NCBI GenBank assembly: GCA_002240395.1
Contig: CP016836.1
Location: forward strand, 2,790,001-2,854,000
Direction: 5' to 3'
Length of the DNA: 64,000 nucleotides
Source: Xanthomonas citri pv. mangiferaeindicae
GTDB taxonomy: Bacteria > Pseudomonadota > Gammaproteobacteria > Xanthomonadales > Xanthomonadaceae
A model generated the notes under the pieces. That model did no database searches, was not told the origin of the DNA, and was given only the letters and a program-made list of their open reading frames with translations. Numbering within the stretch: the stretch's first letter is position 1; each line of letters opens with the position of its first letter. Of this stretch, positions 16,623 to 29,695 are shown piece by piece. The position numbers and the translations under genes were made by a program.

Positions 16623-17996
16623 TCAGCCCGCGGCGGGCGTGTTGGACGCGTGCTCGGCCAGACCCGAGACCACGCCCAGCGACGGGTCGCCGCGGACGAC
16701 CCGGGCCTGCGGGAACCGCGCCCGCGCGGCGGCCTGCACATAGGGCGCGCCGGACATGCCGCCGGTCAGGAACAGCGTGTCGGGCGGTTGCGGCAGGTCG
16801 TTGCGGACCTCGTCGAGCAGTCCGCCGATCTGGTCGAGGAAGCGCGCGGCGGCGGCCTCGAGATCGGCGCGGGCGGCGTCCACCGACAGGCCCGGCTCGA
16901 TGAAGTCGAGCGGCTGCACGGCCGTGGCGTCGTCGCTGAGCCGGACCTTCATGGCCTCGATGCCGCGGTAGAGCCGGGTGGTGCCGCCCTCGTCCTGCAG
17001 CGCCTGCAGGCGCGGGCCGTACGGCGCCACGACGTCGCGGTAATCGTGGCGGTGGAACTCGCGCTGGCGCGGCAGGTCCTGCACGGTCGCGGCCTCGACG
17101 AAGTGGTGCACCGGCGTACGCGTGACGCCCTTGCCGAACAGCGGCATCGCGCGGGCCAGGCTCAGCGCGATGTCGACGTCGGTGCCGCCATTGGCGATGC
17201 CCCAGGCGCGGTGCACCTGCGGCGCATCGTGGCCGCCGATGCTCGCCAGCGCGATGTCGGTGGTGCCGCCGCCGATGTCGACGACCAGCGTGGTCTGGCG
17301 CTGTGGGCTGATCGCGTGGTGATGCAGTGCGGCCGCGGCCGGTTCTTCGAGGAAGTGCACGGTGTCGAAGCCGGCGATGCCGGCGGCCTCGCGCAGGATC
17401 GCAATCGCCTGCTCGCCGCCGGCCTCGCCCATCGAGCTGCGGAAGCGCACCGGCCGGCCCAGTGTCGCCTCGCGCACGACGGTGCCCAGCTGCCGGCTCG
17501 CGGTGAGCCGGATGTGCTCGAGGATGTGCGCGGCGATGCCGGCGATGGTGGCGCGGGCGCGCGGATGCAGATTGAAGCCGAGCATCGACTTGGGCGACTG
17601 CACCAGGTTGCCGGTGCCGTCCTCGAGGTAGCGTTCGATCGCTTCTTCGCCGAACACCGCGTCCTGCAGATCGGCGACCGAGGTCTCGGCTTCGCGCATC
17701 TGCTGTTCCATCCATTGCCTGCGCACGATGCGCACCGCGTCGCCGCGCAGCTGCGCCTCACTGCGTGCCGCGGTGCCGGCGCGGGTCTGCGCGGCCTTGA
17801 GGTCGCGCACGATCTCGGCGACCTGCGCCTCCATCGCGTCGGTCAGTGCGAAGTCGGCCACGTCGGGCACGGCGCGCGGGAAATACACCGCGGTGCGGAA
17901 CTGCGCCTGCCCGCCGAAGCGGATGTGTTCGAGGCGGTCGCCGATGCGCGCGGCGGCGGCCGAGTAGCTGGTGCCGAAGTCGATACCGATCTTCAT
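16623..17996 (-). CDS. Hsp70 family protein, YegD-like
   Basis: A 457-residue actin/Hsp70-fold ATPase without the substrate-binding lid of DnaK. Phosphate 1 motif GIDFGTSYSAAA is at residues 4-15, the central VVDIGGGTTDIAL is phosphate 2, EEPAAAALHH is the connect segment, and LFLTGGMSGAPYV is the adenosine motif. This architecture matches YegD-type putative chaperones. Length and motifs indicate an active ATPase, though the client is unknown. It is divergent from the bacterioferritin gene across a 138-base intergenic region. It follows the acylase in opposite order with 83 bases between them. Confidence 0.88.
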   Translation of the reverse strand: MKIGIDFGTSYSAAAARIGDRLEHIRFGGQAQFRTAVYFPRAVPDVADFALTDAMEAQVAEIVRDLKAAQTRAGTAARSEAQLRGDAVRIVRRQWMEQQMREAETSVADLQDAVFGEEAIERYLEDGTGNLVQSPKSMLGFNLHPRARATIAGIAAHILEHIRLTASRQLGTVVREATLGRPVRFRSSMGEAGGEQAIAILREAAGIAGFDTVHFLEEPAAAALHHHAISPQRQTTLVVDIGGGTTDIALASIGGHDAPQVHRAWGIANGGTDVDIALSLARAMPLFGKGVTRTPVHHFVEAATVQDLPRQREFHRHDYRDVVAPYGPRLQALQDEGGTTRLYRGIEAMKVRLSDDATAVQPLDFIEPGLSVDAARADLEAAAARFLDQIGGLLDEVRNDLPQPPDTLFLTGGMSGAPYVQAAARARFPQARVVRGDPSLGVVSGLAEHASNTPAAG

Positions 17997-18050
17997 CTGC
18001 GCGGGTCGGGAGGCGGAGGGGCGGGCGAGTCTACGTGGCTGGCCCTGAGA

Positions 18051-18073
18051 ATGCGAAATGCATGCATTTGCAT
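18051..18073. promoter_or_regulatory. AT-rich near-palindrome upstream of bacterioferritin
   Basis: The core AAATGCATGCATTT (18056-18069) is a perfect 14-bp palindrome, flanked by ATGC and GCAT with one extra base on the left. It stands out in very GC-rich DNA between the divergent Hsp70 and bfr genes and is a plausible operator. It does not match the classical Fur 19-mer well. Confidence 0.35.
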
Positions 18074-18134
18074 CCGATCATCGTCGCGGCCGACTGGGCA
18101 TACTGCGCCCATTCCCGGACCTGCGAGCCCCCCG

Positions 18135-18632
18135 ATGAAAGGCCATCCCGAAGTCGTCGACTACCTGAAGTTCCTGCTGCGCGGCGAGCTTGCCGCACGC
18201 GACCAGTACTTCATCCATTCGCGCCGCTACGAGGACCTGGGCCTGCACCAGCTCTATGCGCGGATCAATCACGAGATGGAGGAGGAGACCCAGCACGCCG
18301 ATGCGCTGCTGCGCCGCATCCTGTTCCTGGAGGGCGATCCGGACATGCGGCCCGAGGCGTTCGAGCCTGGCCGCACGGTCGAGGAGATGCTGCGCAAGGA
18401 CCTCGCGCTCGAGTACGCGGTGCGCGACCACCTCGCCCAGGGCATCGCGCTGTGCGAGCGCCATGGAGATTTCGTCAGCCGCCAGGTGCTGGTGACCCAG
18501 CTCTCCGACACCGAGGAAGACCACACCTACTGGCTGGAGAAGCAGCTGCGCCTGATCGAGATGATCGGCCTGCAGAACTACCAGCAAAGCCGCATGGGCG
18601 ACGCGGAAGGCACGCACGCCGGCGCGGGCTGA
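18135..18632 (+). CDS. bfr: bacterioferritin-type iron storage protein lacking the haem methionine
   Basis: A 165-residue four-helix bundle protein that should form a 24-mer iron store and oxidise Fe(II). Di-iron centre ligands are visible at E18, E51, H54, E93 (E94 in E. coli Bfr), E127 and H130. The usual haem ligand Met52 is Thr52 here (EETQHAD in place of DEMKHAD), so intersubunit haem binding as in E. coli Bfr is not expected. This form resembles the second, non-haem bacterioferritin subunit found in many beta/gammaproteobacteria. The C-terminal tail (GDAEGTHAGAG) is an extension. The upstream AT-rich palindrome may be its operator. Confidence 0.92.
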   Translation: MKGHPEVVDYLKFLLRGELAARDQYFIHSRRYEDLGLHQLYARINHEMEEETQHADALLRRILFLEGDPDMRPEAFEPGRTVEEMLRKDLALEYAVRDHLAQGIALCERHGDFVSRQVLVTQLSDTEEDHTYWLEKQLRLIEMIGLQNYQQSRMGDAEGTHAGAG

Positions 18633-18660
18633 AGCTCACGCATGCGCGCGGCGCTGCGCG

Positions 18661-19311
18661 TCAGTCGCGGCGCGCGACCTGCCAGACCGCGGTCGACAGC
18701 GCGGTCGTGCCGAAATCCGGCTCGCTGGCGAGGATGTCGCGGTGCTCGACCAGGCCCACGTGCCAATCGGTATCGAGCAGCGCATGCACCGCATCGGCGT
18801 CGACCGAGAAGGGGGGGCCGGCTTTCTCATGCTGCGGGTACGTCAGCGTGACCAGCAGCCCGCGGCAACCGGCCGGCAACCGGTGCCACGCGGTCGCGGC
18901 GTAGGTCGCGCGCAGGTCGGACGGCAGCGCGATCATCGCTGCCCGGTCGTAGACCGCCGCGCAATCGGCCAGGATGGCCGCATCGAGTGCGAAGGCATCG
19001 CCGACGATCAGCTCGTACGGGCCGGCGGTGTAGTGCCGGCCTGCAGCGGACTCGTGGACCTGCGGCGTCAGCCCGCACCCGTCGAAGAACGCACGCACGG
19101 CCAGTTCGGAGAGCTCGACTCCGAGCACGCGATGGCCCTGTTCGGCCAGCCAGACCATGTCCAGCGACTTGCCGCACAACGGCACGAAGACGCGGGCGCC
19201 GGCCGGCAGGCGCAGGGCCGGCCAGTGCGCGATCAGCAGCGGCAGCGGAGCGTCGCGGTGGAAACCGATGCGCTGCGTGCGCCAGCGCTCGTGCCAGAAC
19301 TCCGGATGCAT
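18661..19311 (-). CDS. tpm: thiopurine S-methyltransferase (Tpm-like)
   Basis: A 216-residue SAM-dependent methyltransferase. MHPEFWHERWRTQRIGFH at the N-terminus is the hallmark of the TPMT/TehB-like family. VFVPLCGKSLDMVWLAEQGHRVLGVELS is the SAM-binding loop, and AVYDRAAMIALP and LLVTLTYPQ follow. Bacterial Tpm methylates thiopurines and can methylate selenium and tellurium species. The ATG at 19311 gives the family start; upstream codons belong to intergenic sequence. It is 46 bases downstream of parC on the same strand and may be cotranscribed with it. Confidence 0.93.
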   Translation of the reverse strand: MHPEFWHERWRTQRIGFHRDAPLPLLIAHWPALRLPAGARVFVPLCGKSLDMVWLAEQGHRVLGVELSELAVRAFFDGCGLTPQVHESAAGRHYTAGPYELIVGDAFALDAAILADCAAVYDRAAMIALPSDLRATYAATAWHRLPAGCRGLLVTLTYPQHEKAGPPFSVDADAVHALLDTDWHVGLVEHRDILASEPDFGTTALSTAVWQVARRD

Positions 19312-19357
19312 GCCGATCTCCGAGAAAAATCGACGGCAGGGGCGACGGCGCAGGCCG

Positions 19358-21601
<2,244 letters not shown>

Positions 21602-21730
21602 CGGAACTGCGGCTGCGGGGGAGCCGGCGATTCTAGCGGGTGCCGGTCGCAGGGGACGAGCCGCCCCGTTGCCTGGGCCGAACGGGGCCAGATACAGGAA
21701 TTGCGCCCGGTCGCGCTATGATGCGGTCCC

Positions 21731-22504
21731 ATGGATACCAAGCTGCGCGCGCGCGGAGTCTCCGACCCCGCCTCCTCTGGCGCCCGCCATCCGCTGTCGG
21801 GCTCGCCCCGACGCGCCTCCCACTCGGGCTGCGAAGCCTGCCTGAGCCGGCATCTGGCGGTCTGCGCCGCACTGCCGGCCTCCGAGACCCATGCCCTGGA
21901 GGCCGCGGCCGGCGAAGTCGTGCTCCCAGCCGGCGCCACGCTGGTCCACGAGGGCGGCCCGCGTCGGGACGTCTACACCGTGACCCGCGGCATGCTGCGC
22001 CGGGTCCGGCTGCTGCCCGACGGCCGCCGGCTGGTCGCCGGGTTCCTGATGGAAGGCGATTTCATCGGCTTCAGCAGCGCCGCGCACTACAAGCACACGA
22101 TCGAGGCGATCACCGAGTGCGTGCTGTGCGTGTTCCCCATGCAGAACATGCGCCGGCTGTGCGAACGCTATCCCGAGCTCGAGGCCGGCATGCTCGCGCA
22201 GGCCTGCACCGAGCTCGACGCGACCCGCGCCAGCCTGATGCTGCTGGGCCGGTTGGGCCCGAGCGAACGGCTGGCAGGCTTCCTGGTCGACATGGCCGAG
22301 CGCCAGCAGCGCCGCGGCGGCCGCGTCGATCGTGTCGATTTGCCGATGACCCGCGCCGACATCGCCGACCACCTCGGACTGACGATCGAGACCGTCAGCC
22401 GCAGCTTCACCAAACTGCGCCAAGCCGGCGCGCTCGCCTTCGACGATCCGCGTCGTATCGATCTGGTCGACTTGGCGACGCTGCGCGCCACCGCCGGGCT
22501 GTAA
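21731..22504 (+). CDS. fnr: Crp/Fnr family regulator, FNR-type with Fe-S cysteines
   Basis: A 257-residue oxygen-sensing type transcription factor. N-terminal cysteines C34, C37 and C45 (CEACLSRHLAVC), together with C133 in ECVLC (aligning with E. coli FNR C122), can hold an oxygen-labile [4Fe-4S] cluster. The cyclic-nucleotide-like beta barrel includes VTRGMLRRVRLLPDGRRLVAGF. The helix-turn-helix ADIADHLGLTIETVSRSFTKL keeps the E, S, R contact residues of FNR, predicting a TTGAT-N4-ATCAA site. The N-terminus before C34 is a 30-residue Ser/Arg-rich extension. The 1369-residue sensor gene follows in the same direction after 117 bases. Confidence 0.9.
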   Translation: MDTKLRARGVSDPASSGARHPLSGSPRRASHSGCEACLSRHLAVCAALPASETHALEAAAGEVVLPAGATLVHEGGPRRDVYTVTRGMLRRVRLLPDGRRLVAGFLMEGDFIGFSSAAHYKHTIEAITECVLCVFPMQNMRRLCERYPELEAGMLAQACTELDATRASLMLLGRLGPSERLAGFLVDMAERQQRRGGRVDRVDLPMTRADIADHLGLTIETVSRSFTKLRQAGALAFDDPRRIDLVDLATLRATAGL

Positions 22505-22621
22505 CGGTCCGCAGGCGCCTCACAGGCGCCGCATGGCGATGGCCGCGTCGCGGCCGTGTGTTGGATTTTGACCGCTGTGGCAGCGCATGATGCCGGTCAT
22601 GACGACCCCGCGTGATTCACG

Positions 22622-26731
<4,110 letters not shown>

Positions 26732-26835
26732 GCCTGCGCAGCAATTGCAGCCTGCGGCGGCGTCGGGGGCGCGTATGTCACCTGCCATCGCACCACCTGC
26801 CCGACGATGGCGGCTCCTGCCGACGGAGGCCAATC

Positions 26836-27051
26836 ATGGGCCGTGACGAATCGAATGATGGCCGGCGCGGGCCGCTCGAGCGCGACCGCGCGCCGGACGG
26901 GCCGCGCGCGCCCGGCGAGTCGCCCGCCAAGCGCGACCAGGACGACCACAACGATCCGGCGGTGCAGCCCGGTGCGGTCGACGGCGCCCCGCCGCGGGGC
27001 GATGTGGGCGCTGCACGTGGCCTGCGCAAGTCCACACGCGACGCCGGCTGA
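26836..27051 (+). CDS. small hydrophilic, probably disordered protein
   Basis: A 71-codon frame with a strong Shine-Dalgarno, GGAGG at 26825-26829, six bases before the ATG. The product is rich in Asp, Arg, Gly and Pro, has no Cys, no hydrophobic segment and no recognised domain, so it is predicted to be intrinsically disordered. It follows the large hybrid kinase by 104 bases and might be cotranscribed with it. The composition would also be expected of a spurious frame in GC-rich DNA, so the ribosome binding site is the main argument. Function unknown. Confidence 0.5.
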   Translation: MGRDESNDGRRGPLERDRAPDGPRAPGESPAKRDQDDHNDPAVQPGAVDGAPPRGDVGAARGLRKSTRDAG

Positions 27052-27083
27052 GCCGTCACGCCGGCCCGGCAGCGCTGCGACGG

Positions 27084-27317
27084 CTACAACGACGCGTCTG
27101 ATTCGTCTTCGATCGGCGCGCGCACCAGGGCGAGCAGGTGCGCGCAGCCACGCTGCGCGCGCGCAAGACTGCGGACGACGGCCGGGCGATCGTCGTGTTG
27201 GAGCAACAGCTCGATCATCTCCAGCGCGATGCCGACGCCATTGGCCGCATTGCGCAGGTCGTGCAGCCAGGCGGCGTGCCTGGCTTGGGCATCCATCGGT
27301 GGCTGTCGCGGCGCCAT
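27084..27317 (-). CDS. small HisKA/DHp-like protein
   Basis: A 77-residue protein containing HDLRNAANGVGIALEMIELLL, which resembles the H-box of histidine kinase dimerisation domains, with H19 followed by D20 and N23. A second helix (RPAVVRSLARAQRGCAHLLALV) would complete a two-helix hairpin. There is no ATPase domain. AGGA in the antisense upstream sequence gives a plausible ribosome binding site for the ATG at 27317. It is transcribed towards the neighbouring hybrid CheB/CheR kinase, so it could be a phosphotransfer or dimerisation partner, but that is only positional inference. Confidence 0.6.
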   Translation of the reverse strand: MAPRQPPMDAQARHAAWLHDLRNAANGVGIALEMIELLLQHDDRPAVVRSLARAQRGCAHLLALVRAPIEDESDASL

Positions 27318-27524
27318 CGGGTAGTCCTGTGGCCGGGGGGAGGGCGCGTGGCCGGCGGCGCGCGACGGCACCTCCACAACCGTGGTGTAGCGGCGGCCAT
27401 GTCGCCGGTGCGTGCAGCGCCGTTCGCGTGCACGATGACTGCCGGAAGCCGTTGCAAGCCGACCTTCCGCGTGCGCCTCGCCCCGGGGCTGCGCGATCGC
27501 GCTCGAACGCCGCTCGCAAACGCG

Positions 27525-27553
27525 TTGACAAGCCGTGCGCGGATCGACAACAT
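27525..27553 (+). promoter_or_regulatory. promoter of first tRNA-Leu(CAG)
   Basis: A consensus -35 TTGACA (27525-27530) is followed after 17 bases by CAACAT (27548-27553), or AACATA one base later. It lies 14 bases before the tRNA. Confidence 0.6.
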
Positions 27554-27567
27554 ACGCGCCCTGACCT

Positions 27568-27654
27568 GCCCAGGTGGCGGAATTGGTAGACGCACTAGCT
27601 TCAGGTGCTAGCGGGGGCAACTCCGTGGAGGTTCGAGTCCTCTCCTGGGCACCA
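27568..27654 (+). tRNA. tRNA-Leu, anticodon CAG
   Basis: Acceptor arm GCCCAGG (27568-27574) pairs with CCTGGGC (27644-27650), followed by discriminator A and an encoded CCA. The anticodon loop TTCAGGT within the stem CTAGC/GCTAG gives anticodon CAG for CUG codons. A long variable arm (class II) and GTTCGAGTC T arm confirm tRNA-Leu. CUG is the dominant Leu codon in this genome. Confidence 0.97.
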
Positions 27655-27687
27655 GGTCATCGCAGCCTTACCGACTGCGACAACGAA

Positions 27688-27709
27688 CCCGCCAAGTGCG
27701 GGTTTTTTT
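27688..27709 (+). terminator. intrinsic terminator of first tRNA-Leu
   Basis: CCCGC-CAAGT-GCGGG followed by seven Ts, about 35 bases after the tRNA CCA end. Confidence 0.85.
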
Positions 27710-27846
27710 GTCCCTGCCGTTCCTGACCCGCGCCAGCGGCCATGGCCGGGAATGGCGTCGCGACACGCGCCGGGCGTGTCCGACGGCGATCGTTCTGCCG
27801 ACCGGTCCGCACGGTCCCGGCGCCCGCGGACAGGAGCGCGCGCGTC

Positions 27847-29139
27847 GTGTCCCGAGATTTGCTGAAGCTGGTGCTGGGCCCCCTGCTGGGACTGTTCATC
27901 GTCTGCTTGGGCAACGGCTTCGTCTCGTCGCTGACGGCGTTGCGGCTGGACGCAGCGGGCGTGTCGGACACGATGATCGGCATCGTGTCCTCGTCGTACT
28001 TCGTCGGTCTGGCGCTGGGCGCGATGTTCAGCGATCGGCTGATCGCACGGATCGGGCACATCCGGGCCTACAGCAGCTTTGCCTCGCTGACGGCGGTGAC
28101 ATTCCTGCTGCAGGGGCTGGTGTTCGATCCCTGGGCCTGGTTCGTGTTCCGGCTGATCAACGGCTGGGCGATCGTCGGCATCTTCCTGGTGGTCGAGAGC
28201 TGGTTGCTGCTCGCGGGCGATTCGCGCATGCGCGGGCGCCTGCTCGCGATCTACATGATCGCGCTGTACGGCTCGGGCATGCTCGGCCAGTTGCAGTTGG
28301 GGATCATCGACGGCTGGGGGGCGATGGCGCCGTTCATGGTCGCCGGCATGCTCGGCTCGCTGTCGGTGTTGCCGGTGGTGATCCTGCCGCGGGTTTCGCC
28401 CGAAACCGGGGCGATCGAACCACTGACGCCGCGCGATCTGCTGCGGGTGACGCCCTCGGGCGTGCTCGGCTGTTTCGGCTCGGGCGTGGCGATCGCGGCG
28501 ATCTACACCCTGCTGCCGATCTACTTGCAGCGCGTGGGCATGGACGTGGCCGAAGTCGGCCAGTTGATGGCCTGCACGATCCTCGGCGCGATGGTGCTGC
28601 AGTACCCGGTCGGCCGCTGGTCGGACCGGCAGAACCGGCAGGTGGTGTTGCTGGTGCTCAGCCTGGCGTGCGCGGTACTGGCGCTGGCGATCCTGTGGCT
28701 ACCCGACGCGCGCTGGTTGCTGGCGGCCTTGCTGTTCCTGCTCGGCGGCGGGGTGTTTGCGATCTATCCGGTCGCGGTCAGCCATTCGGCCGACCGCGCC
28801 GCGTCCGACGAGTTGGTGCGGCTGATCCAGGGCCTGCTGCTGGTCAACTCCGTCGGCGCCGCACTCAGCCCGCTGGTCATCGCGCCGGTCATGAACCGGG
28901 TCGGCGCGCAGGGGCTGTTCTGGTCGTTCCTGGTGCTCAATCTGTTGTTGGCCTGCGTGTTTCTGTGGCGACGCAGCACGTCGCCGGCACCGCTGCCGGC
29001 CGCGCCGTTCGAGCCGGTGGTGCAGGTCTCGCCTATCGGTGCCGAGTTCCGGGTCAGCGAGGCGATGGTGCAGGCCTCACTCGATCGCGAGCAGCAGGAA
29101 GAGGATGCGTTGCACGCCGACGATGCACCGCGCGCCTGA
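27847..29139 (+). CDS. MFS transporter, YcaD-like
   Basis: A 430-residue inner-membrane protein with about twelve hydrophobic segments. The N-terminal half shows SDTMIGIVSSSYFVGLALG, the MFS loop DRLIARIGHIRAY, and FLVVESWLLL. GRWSDRQNRQVVL is the second-half counterpart of the conserved loop. The sequence pattern is closest to the YcaD-type subfamily, whose substrate is not established. GTG at 27847 with AGGAG ten bases upstream was chosen; an in-frame ATG at 27742 would add a non-hydrophobic Arg-rich leader and is unlikely. The gene lies between two direct repeats that each carry a tRNA-Leu gene, so it could have been placed there by recombination. Confidence 0.87.
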   Translation: MSRDLLKLVLGPLLGLFIVCLGNGFVSSLTALRLDAAGVSDTMIGIVSSSYFVGLALGAMFSDRLIARIGHIRAYSSFASLTAVTFLLQGLVFDPWAWFVFRLINGWAIVGIFLVVESWLLLAGDSRMRGRLLAIYMIALYGSGMLGQLQLGIIDGWGAMAPFMVAGMLGSLSVLPVVILPRVSPETGAIEPLTPRDLLRVTPSGVLGCFGSGVAIAAIYTLLPIYLQRVGMDVAEVGQLMACTILGAMVLQYPVGRWSDRQNRQVVLLVLSLACAVLALAILWLPDARWLLAALLFLLGGGVFAIYPVAVSHSADRAASDELVRLIQGLLLVNSVGAALSPLVIAPVMNRVGAQGLFWSFLVLNLLLACVFLWRRSTSPAPLPAAPFEPVVQVSPIGAEFRVSEAMVQASLDREQQEEDALHADDAPRA

Positions 29140-29169
29140 TGCCCTTGGCGAACAGGTCGACACGGCGCG

Positions 29170-29198
29170 TTGACAGCCGCGCACGCGCACCGCAAAAT
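29170..29198 (+). promoter_or_regulatory. promoter of second tRNA-Leu(CAG)
   Basis: TTGACA (29170-29175), 17-base spacer, CAAAAT (29193-29198), 13 bases before the tRNA. It shares only the -35 with the promoter of the first copy. Confidence 0.7.
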
Positions 29199-29211
29199 GC
29201 GCGTCTGACCT

Positions 29212-29298
29212 GCCCAGGTGGCGGAATTGGTAGACGCACTAGCTTCAGGTGCTAGCGGGGGCAACTCCGTGGAGGTTCGAGTCCTCTCCTGGGCACCA
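29212..29298 (+). tRNA. tRNA-Leu, anticodon CAG (second copy)
   Basis: Identical in sequence to the copy at 27568-27654, with the same GCCCAGG/CCTGGGC acceptor arm, CAG anticodon and encoded CCA. It has its own promoter and terminator, so both copies are probably expressed. Confidence 0.97.
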
Positions 29299-29330
29299 GG
29301 TCACGCAGCCTTACCGACTGCGACAACGAA

Positions 29331-29352
29331 CCCGCCAAGCGCGGGTTTTTTT
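29331..29352 (+). terminator. intrinsic terminator of second tRNA-Leu
   Basis: CCCGC-CAAGC-GCGGG stem-loop followed by seven Ts, the same element as after the first copy. Confidence 0.85.
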
Positions 29353-29354
29353 GT

Positions 29355-29695
29355 GGGCGCATTTTCCAAATGCGCAATGCCATGCTCGCCTCGGCTTGAC
29401 TCGGGCGCGAGCCCTCGCAAAACCGGGGTCCAAAACCGGGGTCAGAGTGCAATTTCGCCTCGCGAATTGCACTCTGCCCCTGGTTTTGCGAGCGGCGCGC
29501 GACGCGGTCACCGGCCGTCAGTCCGCTGTGCGGATCTTCGCAACCCGACTTCGGGTGGGCACAGTGGCCCGCTGGAACAAGGGGCACGCTTTGGGGCTCG
29601 GTACGTCGTCCTGGCCCTGAATTGCGATAGGAGGGCGGCGACCTGCAGGGTGCGCCAACCGCTCTCGACACGGGCCTCGCAGCGCCGGGTGTACC
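29355..29695. other. intergenic stretch with repeat sequences
   Basis: No gene is evident. The stretch holds a degenerate copy of the long palindrome (29431-29488) plus flanking text, such as CTTGACTCGGGCGCG and CACCGGCCGTCAGTCCGCTG, that recurs near 34029-34177. The remainder should contain the rnr promoter. Confidence 0.55.
29431..29488. repeat. long palindromic repeat, copy 1 (degenerate)
   Basis: CAAAACCGGGGTCAGAGTGC at the left pairs imperfectly with GCACTCTGCCCCTGGTTTTG at the right around an AATTTCGC/GCGAATT core. A partial extra AAAACCGGGGT lies just upstream (29419-29429). The same element occurs at 34237-34289 and 57445-57501. Confidence 0.7.

Larger units (their letters stand above)
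27561..27711 (+). repeat. direct repeat copy 1 (tRNA-Leu plus terminator)
   Basis: This 151-base block is nearly identical to 29205-29354: the whole tRNA, its CCA, the spacer and the terminator. The differences seen are one base deletion in the spacer (CATCG versus CACG) and one substitution in the terminator loop. Flanking promoter DNA is not conserved beyond TTGACA. Confidence 0.85.
29205..29354 (+). repeat. direct repeat copy 2 (tRNA-Leu plus terminator)
   Basis: Second copy of the block at 27561-27711, with one base deleted between tRNA and terminator. The two copies bound a unit of about 1.64 kb that holds only the MFS gene. Confidence 0.85.

Noticed and set aside
22505..22621. An FNR box upstream of the hybrid kinase gene
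   Set aside because: No TTGAT-N4-ATCAA-like dyad is present; only a GGCGCC-TCACA-GGCGCC hairpin and short GC-rich text were seen.
27561..29354. An integrative element with att sites at the tRNA genes
   Set aside because: The repeats include whole tRNAs with their terminators, and the interval holds only a transporter with no integrase or phage gene. Simple duplication is enough.
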